DNA from: Sclerotinia nivalis
Lineage: Eukaryota; Ascomycota; Leotiomycetes; Helotiales; Sclerotiniaceae
Direction: 5' to 3'
DNA length: 64,000 nt
Assembly: GCA_029531795.1 (NCBI GenBank)
Contig: JAPEIS010000006.1
Location: 2,294,001 to 2,358,000, forward strand
Shown here: positions 1 through 12,100 of the stretch, piece by piece
Layout of the letters: the number at the start of each line of letters is the position of its first letter
Position numbering within the stretch: the first letter of the stretch is position 1
The notes under the pieces: generated by a model
Database searches by the model: none
Told to the model about the DNA's origin: nothing
The model's input: only the letters and a program-made list of their open reading frames with translations
Made by a program: the position numbers and the translations under genes

Positions 1-1518
1 GGTTCAGATGTGGCTGAATTCGGTAAATCTCCAACCAAGCATGGGCAAAGACCAAGAAGCAATTCTCCTGTTCGTCCACCAAGTTCCCGTACAGGTTCCT
101 CACACGGTCATCTTCGTGGCTCCTCGTACAAGGTTAAAAGGTCTGGTTCCGGGAGTTCGCATTCAAGCATGTCTGATAGCTGGCACAACCCCCGAAACAG
201 CACCTCAAATATGTTGTCTATGGGTGTTTTGCCATCTTCAAAATGGAGATTCCTGAAACACCTCAGCATTTCAGACAATGGTCTGACGTCTATTACTGCG
301 TCCAGCCTTGCCCCCTTAGCTAATACCCTCCATTCCCTCGATCTTTCTTCAAATCTGTTCGCTCAGATCCCTGATTGCTTGGCATCTCTTACTGCACTGC
401 GAGCACTGAATCTATCGAACAACATGATTGAATCCCTTCATTCTCTTACTCGAAATCCCCTACCTGCTATTTCCGCTCTCAATTTAAGGTCGAATCGTCT
501 CGTATCGATAGCCGGAATTGAAAGGTTATATCCTTTAGAAAGACTTGATCTCCGTGATAACAAGGTTGCTGATCCGACAGAACTTGCCAGGTTGACAGGA
601 ATACCAGACATTCGAGAGATATGGATTAGTGGCAACCCATTTACCAAAACACATAGCAACTACAGGACGACAATCTTCAACCTATTCAGACAAACACCAG
701 GATATACAGAGGACATTTTAATTGATGCTTATGGACCAGGGTACACGGAAAGGCGGCATTTGGTAGAACGTGTTGCGGAACGACCAGGCGTGCCTGTTGT
801 CAAACCACCTCCTCCCGATTATGGACTGTCCGCTATTGAGGTCAACAAACCAATTATCGAGTATGCAGCTCCACGAGAACCTGCAGTACTCCGGAAAGAG
901 CGACCAATGCCTGTTGCTGCGACTAGCGAAATCAACACTGGCTCCACGGGTCGAAGAAGAAGAACTCCAAAACGACGAATCGTAGACTTATCGACTTCGG
1001 AAACATCACCGAGCAAGCAAGGAGTGGTTCACAATGTTATGCCAGAAGAATCATCACCACCTATGCCAAGAACAGTATCGGATAGTAGCTACGGCATTAG
1101 TCCTGATTTTTCTCCTAGAACTATTCCGACCTATGTTCCTTCAGAACCTCGGCAGGTTCAGAGGCAACCGGATATTCCACGCATCGACACTTCCATATTA
1201 CCTCGTTTACCTCCAATGCCACCGGTGGAAAGTGTTCCTTACGAGACAGCAATTAAACCACAGGCGGTGAAGACTCCAGATACCCCCGATTGGAACATAA
1301 GCGGTGAGCTATATCGAAAGAAGATAGAGGCTCTAAGAAATGATGTTGGACAAGGGTGGTTGAGTGTGTTAAGCGAAGAAGGTTGGGAGGCCCAAAAGAA
1401 AAATCAACCCACTGGATATCAAACCTCCGAATACGACTCAACGGTTACGATGAGATCAGGTCCTACAATCAGGGGAGCTAGCCAACAGACGATACATAGC
1501 GGTCGCACCCTGGGTTGA
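1..1518 (+). CDS. Leucine-rich-repeat protein, 5' end outside the window
   Basis: The frame is open from base 1 (reading GSDVAEFGK) to a TGA ending at 1518, so the true start lies to the left; the first codons are not a convincing start. After a Ser/Arg-rich, probably disordered segment, residues about 80-210 carry five or six leucine-rich repeats of the SDS22-like kind (LKHLSISDN, LHSLDLSSN, LRALNLSNN, ISALNLRSN, LERLDLRDN, IREIWISGN), followed by an LRR-cap-like stretch. The remaining ~270 residues are Pro/Ser/Arg-rich and look disordered. LRR proteins of this build are protein-binding scaffolds, often phosphatase regulators or cytoskeletal adaptors. I do not recognise the specific orthologue. 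No intron is needed inside the visible part. Confidence 0.85.
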   Translation, partial: GSDVAEFGKSPTKHGQRPRSNSPVRPPSSRTGSSHGHLRGSSYKVKRSGSGSSHSSMSDSWHNPRNSTSNMLSMGVLPSSKWRFLKHLSISDNGLTSITASSLAPLANTLHSLDLSSNLFAQIPDCLASLTALRALNLSNNMIESLHSLTRNPLPAISALNLRSNRLVSIAGIERLYPLERLDLRDNKVADPTELARLTGIPDIREIWISGNPFTKTHSNYRTTIFNLFRQTPGYTEDILIDAYGPGYTERRHLVERVAERPGVPVVKPPPPDYGLSAIEVNKPIIEYAAPREPAVLRKERPMPVAATSEINTGSTGRRRRTPKRRIVDLSTSETSPSKQGVVHNVMPEESSPPMPRTVSDSSYGISPDFSPRTIPTYVPSEPRQVQRQPDIPRIDTSILPRLPPMPPVESVPYETAIKPQAVKTPDTPDWNISGELYRKKIEALRNDVGQGWLSVLSEEGWEAQKKNQPTGYQTSEYDSTVTMRSGPTIRGASQQTIHSGRTLG

Positions 1519-4500
1519 AATGCACACAGCAAAAGCAATCTTCACATACATACAAAACCAGAATGGCTTGATCTCAGTAAAAGAACAGGTCAAGTGTTGG
1601 GCAGGTAGTGTGATCCCTGCAGATGAAGAATCATTGTCGATATCGATAGTGGTTAGTTGAGGAGATGAAAGAAGAGGACTTGTTTATTTTGATACCCCAA
1701 CCCCATTCTTCATATTTTTTTTGAGAAAATTGATTTGTATCATCGCATGACGGACGACTCTGCTCTTGATTGAAAGAAAATTCTGCATGGGAGGGGCATT
1801 TTTTCCTATATTTTTTTTTTTCTTCAGGCTCGAACTTTTTTATCATCATGGAATGCGTGCATAGCGTTTAGGTTGGAGGTCAAGTTGCTGTTTATGTTTT
1901 CTTTTATGAACGAATCAATGATGGATTGAAACAGAATTTTTTTTTCGGCTTCTTCGAGAATGAATGAATGGAATATGTTACTAGATCTTGAAGAGGCAAT
2001 GAAAGGGGAACAGTGATGATAAGAGAGGAATTTCGAGCCAGAGAAAGCAATGTCATGCCTGTAACATAATGCTTTTTTATGGATGGAGTTTTAAGGTTAG
2101 GAGATACGTTCATTTCATCTACCCATGGTTTGATCTTTGAGATGGATGGATGGGTTGGGGCGTTCAAGTCATGAGTAACTGTTGGTCTTGCCTGATATGG
2201 TTTGACCGGGTACCTGGATGGGGAGGCATTTACACAAATAGTGGATGTGCTTGGGATCAGGTGGTGGGAGGTGGGAGGTTTATGTCAATGCGATATGTTC
2301 AAAAAATGGGAAAGTCAGAGTGGTCGATTCAAGTGTTTGGGGGAGCGGGTGGGATATGGTGGGATGGGAGAGAAGAGGAGATGGGAATGAAAGATGGGGC
2401 AGCCTAAGTGAGAGATGGATTAATGAAATGAAAGGTTGTTCTTTTGTGATGATCTATCTACGTGTTTTTACATGGACTTTGTGCCGTGATGTGAGGTGTG
2501 TCAGGATGTGAACAAGTTATCTTTTTGAAAGAACGAAAAATTCGGCAGTCAATGTGTAATATGACGTCAGCAAGTGCTGTATGGACTACAATAGTAGAAT
2601 AATAAAACTAGTCAACGGCGAGAGGAAAATTTATGACAGCATGTCACATGTGTATGGAAACTTTTTACGGAGGATTGACGGGGTGCTTCGCTGCGGGGTT
2701 GAAGATGCTAGATGGTAGAGCAGTGGAGGGGTGATTTGAGGGGATGTGAGGCGTGCACGCTGGTGCGGTGGGTAGATAGATGGGAAGGGAAGAGATGGGA
2801 GAGAAAGAGGAAAGAAACGGGAGTTACTCTATACCTACTTGCTAGGGACGGGAGGAACCGGGGACGGCATGTGTTTGTACGATTTATTTGGTAAGGTGAT
2901 GAGGCGATGAAAGGGTAAGGCGATGAAAAGATGAAAGATGAGATGAGGGGATGAAAGATGAGGCGATGATGGTTCGTGCATTTTTGTCGGATGATTTGCA
3001 GCGCATCATCGTTGTGAGGTGGGTCGCTTGGGTGGATCCACTTATTATTATTTTACCGGTTGGGGGAAGTGCCGGGGATGGTTGGTGGATGGTTGGGTGA
3101 GAGGATCGGGGATGGGGGATGGAGGACGGGGGATAGGAGGATGGGGGGATGATCTTTCAGCCTTGGTTTTTTGGCGGTGAGGGAGTTGGGTCAGGTTGGG
3201 TTGGGTAGGTGAGGGATGATGGGAAGATGATATGGTAAGGTAAGGTATGGTATGGTAAGGTAAGGTATGGTATGGTAAGATAGTATGTCGTTTTTTTAAT
3301 GTTTATTTGATTTTTTTTTGGGATATTTGTTTAATGTTTTTTGGAAGGTTTTTGGAATTTTTTTGATGTTTGTTAAAGGATTTACAGATTTACGGATTTT
3401 TAAGGCGCGGGGAGAGTCTTTAGATGTTATTGAAATAAATGGGTTTGAGAATTGAAGATTTTTTTGTTTGAAGATTTTTTGTTTGAGAGATTGGATTTTG
3501 AGTTTTGGGTTTGGGTGGTTTGGATGGATACTATACTATACTATAGCACAAGATGGAAAGGGGATGGAGAAGAACTAATATCTGAAGACTGGAATCCGAA
3601 ATTTGAAAGCCAGAAGCTGTGCGTAAGTTAGTAAATATGCACATCAAAATGACAATACCCTGTCCTCGTCTAGTCTGAATCTTTGCCTGGGCGATGTTCT
3701 ATGTTTTCTATTGATATGTAGATATTTCTGGCTGGGTGTATATTGGTTTTTTGTATTTGTGTTTGTGTTTAGGAGGTAGTTGATGGATAGATGGATGGGT
3801 GGTTGGATAGATGTTTTGTGTTTTGTATGATGAGATGATGAGATGAGATGGCGGTGGGTTGGAAATGGGAAGTTTGAGGGGTTTTGGTGTGGAGTGTTAT
3901 GGTCTTGGTGATGTTGATGGTGATGTTGATGTTTATTTTTTGTTCATAGTGCGGATATTGAGTTGACGTGTGGATTTTTGAATGAAAGGTAGGTATTAGG
4001 TGGGGAGAAATAAATGGATGGGATAGGAGTGTTGCTAGTGCTGTGGCTGGTTGCTGTTGAGGTAGGTACTTTTATAGAAATAATTCTTTCCTCTTGCAGA
4101 GGGAGTGGGGATGGAGAAGTGCTGTGGATGATATGGGTAAAGATTTAGGATGGTATAGCGCTACTTGTAGATATCAATCTTCTTACTTTGTTTTTCGTAA
4201 GTTAGGTATTGTATATTTGATTCTGATATTAGTATATTTTGTACTGTGGTTACGGATATGGTTCCTGTTGTGTGTAATAAGGGCGTTGCTTGCAGCTTTC
4301 CTTGAGTTTGAGTCGCTGGTTTTTGTGGATTGTCTGGGTTGTCTATAAATTTGATATTCTATATATATATATAACTACGATGAATGAAGAGTTCAATGAT
4401 AATTTTTACGCCTACTCTAGTCTCTCAATCTACTAAAATGAGTATATAATATGATTATGGGATGTGTTGATCGATGCACTGGGTATAATTCCTGAGGATC

Positions 4501-4960
4501 TATAACGAGACAGATTTCTTTACATAGAACTTCAATTGCAGCCCATGGGGCAATCATAGGGAGTTTAGGAGATGCTCTATGTGGTTGAAGTATCTGGGAA
4601 TATAAATAGAGCTGCAGGAACTATGTTCTATATATGCTGTACTGGAAATGATTTGTATAGCGATATCACTCTCTTGATTTAGTATTGACGGGATCCGGGA
4701 ATGTACTGAAGATATAAGTCTTTACAGTACCTACTAATAGTTCAACTCGTCCAGCGTCCATTGTACCAAAACTTCCTGGAGGAATAGAAAGGCAAATAAT
4801 AGAAGGAAGGGTAGAGATATATCAATAACACTCTGATGAATCAGAGTTACGAGAATCTATGGATCTCAATCGAATATCATATCTGAAATTCATGGCTTTA
4901 ACTAATACAACATAATATATTGTTAACGCGCATATACCCGCAGAATACCTCCGGCATAAG
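1519..4960. other. Gene-free stretch, G-rich and low-complexity
   Basis: No convincing coding sequence. The first ~350 bases are probably the 3' UTR of the LRR gene. From about 2100 to 4050 the plus strand is very rich in G and poor in C, with endless GATGG, GGGATGG, GATGAAAG and GGTAAGGTATGGT variants, including a block at 3232-3282 built from GGTAAGGTAAGGTATGGTAT-like units. Runs of four or more G-blocks near 3060-3150 could fold as quadruplexes. The open frames here are low-complexity artefacts. From 4350 to 4960 it turns AT-rich with nothing recognisable. Confidence 0.6.
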
Positions 4961-4973
4961 AAGACGTATCATT
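4961..4973. repeat. Target-site duplication, left, of element copy 1
   Basis: AAGACGTATCATT, identical to 6063-6075 on the far side of the element tail. Confidence 0.8.
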
Positions 4974-6062
4974 GGGAGGGCGAAGACTCAACACCTGTAC
5001 GTGGTGCCCTCTACGAACCTCCAGCTCTCTATTGAGAGTCTGCAGAGCTAAGATTGAGTCATTTGATGGAATCGGATATATTGGAAGAGAGAGAGAGGAT
5101 TTCCCGATTACGATATTCACGATGGAGGGGTTATTACGATTTTACAGTATCAATATCTTCGAAAGGATGAACGAATATCAACCCAAAATACGGACGATGG
5201 CTACAGAAGCCCTGGTTAGATTCAACATCTGCCATCGACTATTACCTCAATACGAGGTATGATACGCTTAGTAAGTCCTTTCTATTTCAGAAGGGTCTTT
5301 TCGATACGGAATTTGCTATTGTTTTATTTGCATTTTATATCTTTTTTCGACAATCGATTATCGAAAATATATTCATTTTAACACTACAATTATCACGAAA
5401 CAGAGAATACCATCATCTATCAACTAATACTATACTTTGGATATCGATACGATATTACGCCTTTTCTTCGATTTTACGAAAATATTTTTTGTGTGTGTAT
5501 AGGTAGGGTTAGGGCCACGCTCCATTATCATTATATTCAAATGATTGATATTCCATTCGACGGTTTCGATTATTTACATTCAAACAAAGCTGGAGATCAT
5601 CATATCTAGGAAGGCATGCAAAGGAACTAATGAATGAGTTCGAATTAAGGAGAGTAATGTCTTCCAGTTGCTTTTCATTAGTATGAGGACTCTTTTGCTG
5701 TGCTGGAGGTAATCTTGACGGAGATGACTTTTGATCTTTGTGGGAAGTGGTGTTGGAATAGCAGATTGGGTCGAAGAAGAAGATTATATTAGTGGGATGC
5801 TTTAATTAGCAAGGGGTAGGAGGAGAGCGAGGAAGGAAAGGTTTTAGAGGATGAAGATATCGGGCTTTGTTTTTTAGTATTAGTTTTCACTTGCCCTTAA
5901 TCAACATTTCAAGGGTTGAAAAGAAACCCAAACTATACAAATTGTATGTTAGCTAGCATACAACTCCCTATAGCATCAATTAGGAGCTCATAGAGCCCCT
6001 AGCCGTCCTAGATAGTCTTAGACTCAGTATGGACGTTAAATCAATCAATCAATCAATCAATC
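4974..6062 (+). mobile_element. Retroposon-like non-autonomous element, copy 1
   Basis: A 1089-bp segment nearly identical in layout to 60388-61474. It begins near GGGAGGGCGAAGACTC and ends in a simple tail of AATC repeats. The 13 bases AAGACGTATCATT occur directly before it (4961-4973) and directly after its tail (6063-6075), a perfect target-site duplication. Long duplications plus a short-unit 3' tail are the hallmarks of target-primed reverse transcription (LINE or SINE). No reverse transcriptase or long ORF is visible, so it is probably mobilised in trans. The two copies differ mostly by C/T and G/A changes, as RIP would produce. I do not recognise the family. A 5'-truncated LINE is the alternative, but both copies start at the same place. 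Confidence 0.8.
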
Positions 6063-6075
6063 AAGACGTATCATT
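6063..6075. repeat. Target-site duplication, right, of element copy 1
   Basis: AAGACGTATCATT, identical to 4961-4973; it follows immediately after the AATC-repeat tail. Confidence 0.8.
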
Positions 6076-6898
6076 ACCTTTGTCAAATCAAAGTTATTAA
6101 ACGCCTCGCTACCTTGAGAGTTGGAAAACCTTCATATGATACTCGGATACCTCAACTCGCCATCAGCTCTTCCACTTTCTCACTACAAACCTGTATAATA
6201 TTCTTTCTACACTACTGATGATACTTAGTAGCAACAATCACTTCGATGCTCAATGAAAAATTAATTTTAGAACATATAATTATATCCACAAACTCATCTA
6301 CTTTCCTCTTGACCATACGCGTGATGTCATTGAGTGGTTCTTTACAAATCCAACCCACGGTGCAATTTTTTGAAGCCGGCAGCTCTTTCCTCAAACATAT
6401 CAAGGCTTCCTGTGCCTGTAGCAGTCTATTCCTATTACGTTCTCGTATAAATCGTGTCAAGAGAATCTCTCAGGATGTCAATAGTTCGGACTGCAGGACG
6501 TAAGTCTTACTAGAGTTTTGCACATAGCTAAGTAACCTTACAATCCAAGGAAAAGATAGATTAGTTGGCCCATTTATATAAAAGCTAATCTAGCTAGATT
6601 GCAGTCTAACTCGTTTGGACTAGGTATTGATCCCTTTTTTTCCCTTGGAAATATAATATGAAGATATAATTTCAGATTCTCAATTCGGCTAAGTTTAAAT
6701 TTTATTGATATTGTTCGGAATATTACATATGAAGCTTATAGACCTTTTGAATATTGTATGAATATTATATGAAGTTTATATAATACAAAAGCCAGATACC
6801 AATCTGGACTTTTGGATTTTAGATTAGTTAAACCAAACTTTTTGCATGAAATTCTTCCCAATAGTCTATAGAGTTCAATAAAATCATAGACTAGCCAT
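6076..6898. other. AT-rich intergenic stretch
   Basis: No gene, RNA or transposon recognised. Open frames here on both strands (for example around 6212-6503) overlap each other antisense, lack splice or domain signals and are treated as chance. Confidence 0.5.
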
Positions 6899-7189
6899 CT
6901 AACTCGCGATTCGTATGTAAGATTGCAAGACTATTGGACACACCGGGGCTTCTTCGAGCTCGGCGTGGATAAGGCGACAGATGGCAAAAATGGAGTTCAT
7001 GGTTTTGGTGCCATAGAAGGGTATGCCCATTTCGGGGATTTTGTATCCTTCAAAGTCTCTGAAGGTGCGTACAGAAATCGCGTTTGAGACCGAAGGTCTG
7101 CGATTGGGGATGTGGATGGCATAGTGGAGTATCTTGTGGCGGATCTTGGGAAGAAAGCGAGTAATGTTGGTGGTTGAGAGGTGTGGATT
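6899..7189 (-). pseudogene. Decayed coding remnant, possibly 2EXR/F-box-like
   Basis: On the minus strand a 97-codon open stretch without a usable start has protein-like composition and better GC than its surroundings. It reads FLPKIRHKILHYAIHIPNRR, then MGIPFYGTKTMNSIFAICRL and IHAELEEAPVCPIV, and ends in TAG. The pattern LPxxIRxKIxxYA, with a later IxxICRxxxxEL, resembles the start of the fungal 2EXR/F-box-like family (LPxEIRxKIWxYAL, followed by a CRxxxxE helix). It is bounded by an in-frame TGA upstream and continues nowhere. I take it as a fragment of a former gene; family assignment is weak. Confidence 0.35.
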
Positions 7190-9105
7190 TCACAGTGCTG
7201 TCAATGAGATACCGTTGATATCTCTCCCAGAGTGTACAATAGTACGGCGTGAAGGAATATTGAATACGTTTGAAGTAATGAATTCGTTTTAACATTGAAA
7301 GCTTGTCTTTGGTATGCTGTCTCAACTTGAGGGTTCCGGGTCATTCTGTTCTAAATATGATACTATAATAGCTATGATTACCTCTAATCGCAGCTTACAC
7401 GGTACTAAAAGATTGTGTGGGAATGTGATCCGAGACAAGTGGGTTGTAGTGGTAAACGATTGTAATGGGCTATTTAAAGGGCCAACGAGTTGGTAGCCTT
7501 GTTGCTTTATTCACCAAGAATACATGACGAGCGTGACATTTCGTGACACTTCCTATGACTCTAGAAATTCCAAGATTGTGATAGTACTGAGAAACTTATG
7601 CTATCCTAGATAGAAATTCCACCTGAGTGAAAACCTTCACTTGATTTCCTACCACAAGGGTTGCCGGAACCCGCGTAGTTTTCAAACCTAGATTTCTCAG
7701 GTCCAGGTCTTTCCATCTCAATTTATCCTCTCCCTCATCCGGAAATTTTGCTAGCGAAAGCTAGGTGGACTTAGCTACCATTTCCCATAGATTCTTGTTA
7801 ATAATGGGCGCTCATACAGCAATCGTTCATCTGACCGAGATGCATCTGCGCTAACAAGTGATACAGTCAATGGTTTTCGGCGCATTGTAACGTTAATATG
7901 GAAGCCTCACCATCGTGGCAATCTGGGGAAATAAAGAAGGATTATGTAAAAATCATATGAAAATCATACGTGTACTCGAACAATCGTTGGAATTCGTGCA
8001 ATACTCGGATTCAGGTCTCTTGATCTAAACCTTTCCCTTTACTTACTCTCTTTTTGCCCAGAAGAACCTATTCACAGGGATAACAAGTTATCTGGAATTG
8101 GACAATTGCTGAATCCCAGATGTTCCTCAGGTCTAGGTCTCTCCCCATTTGTTTCTCTTTCTTTTGAGGCAGTCTTATTACTAATGAATGCTGGATCACC
8201 CATGCTTGGACAATCACTGGAATCAGTACATTGTTAGGGCTATGCCTTTTCCCTTCGTTGATGTTTCTCTCTTGGGAAAGACTTATCACCAGTGATCACT
8301 GTACCGAATAGTTAAACAGCTGGTGATTAAGTACGGGTGAATGCGAATGTCTTTCTCTCTCCACAAGACACTTGTCTGTTAGATTTTGTAGGATGACAAA
8401 TTTGAATATTGTAAACATTAGAACACCTAGCACCAATGACCATTCCATCGTTAAACTTAAATTGAAACATTGAGAAGTGTTGTAGACTTACCAGAATACA
8501 GGTTCATTTCAATGAGTTTGATATACAGTTTATTTTATATAGCGCATAGAAGAAAAGAAATAAACGGCACACACCTTTCAACAGATCAATCCATCAGTAT
8601 TTCGAATTGAAATATGATCCCGGAAGCTTTGAATTTACTATAAATCAAAGTCTCCTTCTATGATTCAATCGGCATTGGTGTTGTCATGTAATACCCAATA
8701 CTATACCTAGGTATGTTTTCAATGAAATTCAATTTTGGTGTGCTGCTTTATGAGAGATGGACAATTCACCCCTTCTCTTCGCGATATTTGTCCATTCTGC
8801 CGCCTTTTCCTTCCACCGCTTTTCTCTCAGATCCGCTGCGGCCTTAGGAAAAAAGTGCTCTAACCCTTTCCAGTTTATTTTCCCACACGAACTTGTATGA
8901 AATTATCGCTATCGTAATTTTGTTAAGGAAACCTACAACCCACTTCGATATCCATCAAAGTCGGAGTACCTACCCAGCCCTGGACAATTTTAGTTGGCAG
9001 GAAACGACTTTGTTTGTTTTACTACCAAGATAAAAATTTTATCTTTGAAGATATTGATACGGATTATCGCATCGCATCAACATAAACACAAGAGCGCTGC
9101 CCAGC
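7190..9105. other. Intergenic stretch and eIF3a promoter, with degenerate repeats
   Basis: No gene recognised. Between 7975 and 8290 three diverged units of roughly 110-120 bases follow each other; each has a GGACAATnnnTGGAAT-like core followed by a pyrimidine-rich tract (CTTTCCCTTT, CTCTCCCC, CTTTTCCCTTCG). From about 8770 the sequence becomes pyrimidine-rich (CTCTTCGCG, CTTTTCCTTCCACC), as expected for the promoter and leader of the highly expressed eIF3a gene. Confidence 0.5.
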
Positions 9106-12100
9106 ATGCCGCCGCCTCCACATCAAAAACCTGAGAATGTCCTCAAGCGCGCTCATGAATTAATGGGTGTTGGACAAGCTCAGGCAGCTTTGGTCTTACT
9201 TCACGAACATGTTACTTCTAAAAGATCAAGAAGTGCTCCCATTGTTTCATTAGAGCCTGTTATGCTCTTATTGGTGGAACAGTCCGTCGAACAAAAGAAA
9301 GGAAAACTCGCAAAGGACGCTTTATACCAATACAAGAATATCAGTCAAAACACCAACGTTGGAACAATCGAGGTAAGCAGAGGTGGCACTTTCGCATGTG
9401 TGCGAAGCTGATAAATTCCATTTAGCTCGTTCTTAAGAAGTTCATCGAGTTGGCCGAAGAAAAAGTAAAGACTGCACAAGCAAAGGCCGATGAGGTTCAA
9501 TCATCATTAGACACAACAGCGGCAACCGCAAGTGTCGATGATTTGGAAGCTACAGAAACCCCAGAATCTATCCTTTTGTCAACAGTATCAGGCGAACAAT
9601 CCAGAGATCGTACCGATCGTGCAATCGTTACACCATGGTTGAAATTTTTGTGGGAGACATACAGAACCGTCCTCGATATTCTCCGAAACAATGCCAGATT
9701 GGAGATTATGTACCAGAGCACGGCTATGCAAGCATTCGAGTTTTGCCAAAAATACACCAGAAAGACCGAGTTCCGTCGATTGTGCGAATTGCTCAGAAAC
9801 CATGTTCAAACTGCTGCAAAGTACTCCGCACAAATGCATGCCATCAATCTCAACGACCCAGATACCCTTCAACGCCATCTCGAAACCCGTTTTCAACAAT
9901 TGAATGTGGCAGTCGAGCTTGAGTTATGGCAAGAGGCTTTCAGAAGTGTTGAGGATATTCACACCTTGCTCAGCCTCAGCAAGCGACCACCCAAGAATGT
10001 GATGATGGCCAACTATTATGAGAAGTTGACCAGAATCTTTTTGGTTGGTGAGAACTATCTCTTCCATGCTGCTGCATGGTCGAGATACTATAACCTCCTC
10101 CGTCAGTCCGCTCAAATGGTTGCAGCCGGTCAAAGCAAGAAATCAGACAACCCAGCAACCTCTGAGGCCGACCTCTCCAAGGCTGCTTCATTTGTTCTCT
10201 TGTCCGCCCTCGCCATCCCTGTGATCAGTACATCTAGATCCCGCGGTGCTTTGATCGATGTTGATGAGCAAAAGAAGAACAAGAACTCTCGTCTCACTCA
10301 CCTTCTCGGTATGGGTCAAGCTCCTACTCGTGCTGTCCTTTTCAAGGATGCCATGAGCAAGGGCCTTCTCAAGCGTGCCCGCCCTGAGATCCGTGAGCTT
10401 TACAACATCCTCGAAGTTGACTTCCATCCCCTTTCAATTTGCCAGAAGATCTCCCCAATTCTGTCTCAAATTGGTGCTGATGCCGAGATGGAGAAATATG
10501 TCGTTCCTCTTCAACAAGTCATCTTGACCAGACTCTTCCAACAACTTTCTCAGGTTTACGAAACTGTTGATCTCAATTTCGTCGAGAACCTCGCCAAATT
10601 CCCAGAGCCATTCCAAGTAACCAGAGAAACAATCGAGAAGTTCATCATGAACGGTAACAAGAAGGGTGATCTTGCCATCAGAATGGATCACGCTACTGGT
10701 ATTCTAAGCTTTGATACTGATGTTTTCTCATCTACTAAGGCAATCCATGCTGGATCTGCTGCAGGATCTGCTGAGACTGAAACTGCATCTGTTCAAAGAC
10801 TCCAAAACACTCCTTCCGAAATTGTGCGAACTCAACTTACACGTCTTGCCAAGGCTTTGTTCATCACTTGCCAATATGTTGATCCTTCTCTCAATGAAGC
10901 CAGAATCAAATCCCGTGATGAAGCATACGCAAGAGCTAAAGCTGGTGCCGATGAAGAACACAAGGAGACGTTGAAACGAAAAGAGACCATCCAGAAGCGA
11001 AAGGAGGAAGCATCCGAGATTCAATCTCGCAAAGAGAAGGAAGAAGCCACGCGAAAGCGCATCAAGGCTGCACAACTCCAAGAAGCCGAGGACAAGCGAC
11101 TTGAAGCTGAACAAAAGAAGCGTGAGGATGATCGTCTCAAGGCCGAATTGGAACGTGTCCGAAAAGCAGAGCTCCAAAAGCAAATTGATGATCTCAAGAT
11201 TGGCAACAAGGCTCTTGACATCGATCTTGATGATTTGGACAACCTTGATGGCAACAAACTTCGTGCCATGAAATTGGCTCAACTCGAGCGTGAGAAGAAT
11301 GATACCAATGAAAAGTTGAGAATTACCGGTAAACGTATCGATCATCTCGAGAGAGCTTTCAGAAAGGAGGAAGCCAAGAAGCTGCCTGCAGATTATGAAG
11401 CACAAAGGCAACGTGATTTGGCCGCTTATGAGAAGACCAAGGCTCAAACCTTGAAGGATGCTGAAGCTAAACACGCTGAAAATGTTGCCCTGAAACACCG
11501 ATTGGCCAGATTAGTCTCTCATTACGAATCTTTCCGTGATGATATTGCCGAGCGCAGACACGAAGAATTCGACAAGCGTCGTCGCGATGCTGAGAAGGAA
11601 CTCGAGAAGCAAGTCGCACAACGTAGAAAGGAGTTCAAGGAACGCAAGATTCGCGAGAAGAGAGAGCGTGAAGAACACGAGAGAAAACTTCGGGAGGAAG
11701 AAGAACGTGCTCAAAAGGAGAAAGCCGAGAAGGATGAACGAGAGGAGAAGAGAAAGGCCGAGTTCGCAGAGCTCAAGGCAATTCGTGAGAAGGAGAGGCA
11801 GGAGGCATTGGAGATGGCTGCTCTACAAGAGCGTAGAGCTGAGGAGGCGGCAAAGAGAAGAGCTGAGGAGAAGGCAAAAGGCCCTGTTCGTGGCGCTCCT
11901 ATTGAAAGATCGGACTCCACTGGAGAAAGGCGAGCACCTCTTGCTCTTGCTGGTGCTGGTGGAAAGATCAACTGGAGAGAAAAGGAGAAACTCCGTGCCG
12001 AGGGCAAGGAAGTTCCATCTGACGCTCCACCTGCCCCTCGCCCAGCACCAAGTGTGGAACGTACCAGTTCCACTGGAGAAAGACGGGCACCTCTTGCTCT

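Noticed and set aside
2150..2894. Several overlapping plus-strand frames rich in Gly, Trp and Met
   Set aside because: Products of the GATGG-type low-complexity sequence read in all three frames; none has plausible protein composition.
4094..4348. 84-codon frame with hydrophobic C-terminal half
   Set aside because: It lacks an ATG start at its beginning and lies in T/G-rich DNA, where chance hydrophobic frames are common.
5638..5650. AGTTCGAATTA, a loose Pol III B-box-like site in the retroposon element
   Set aside because: It sits in the middle of the element rather than near its 5' end, the fit is imperfect and it is altered in copy 2, so it does not support a tRNA-derived SINE head.
10728..11498. 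A 256-codon antisense frame inside eIF3a, and similar antisense frames at 11711-12271 and 56097-56753
   Set aside because: They lie opposite highly biased coding sequence of eIF3a and hsp104; the leucine/serine-rich products are the mirror of charged sense codons and show no domain or independent start context.
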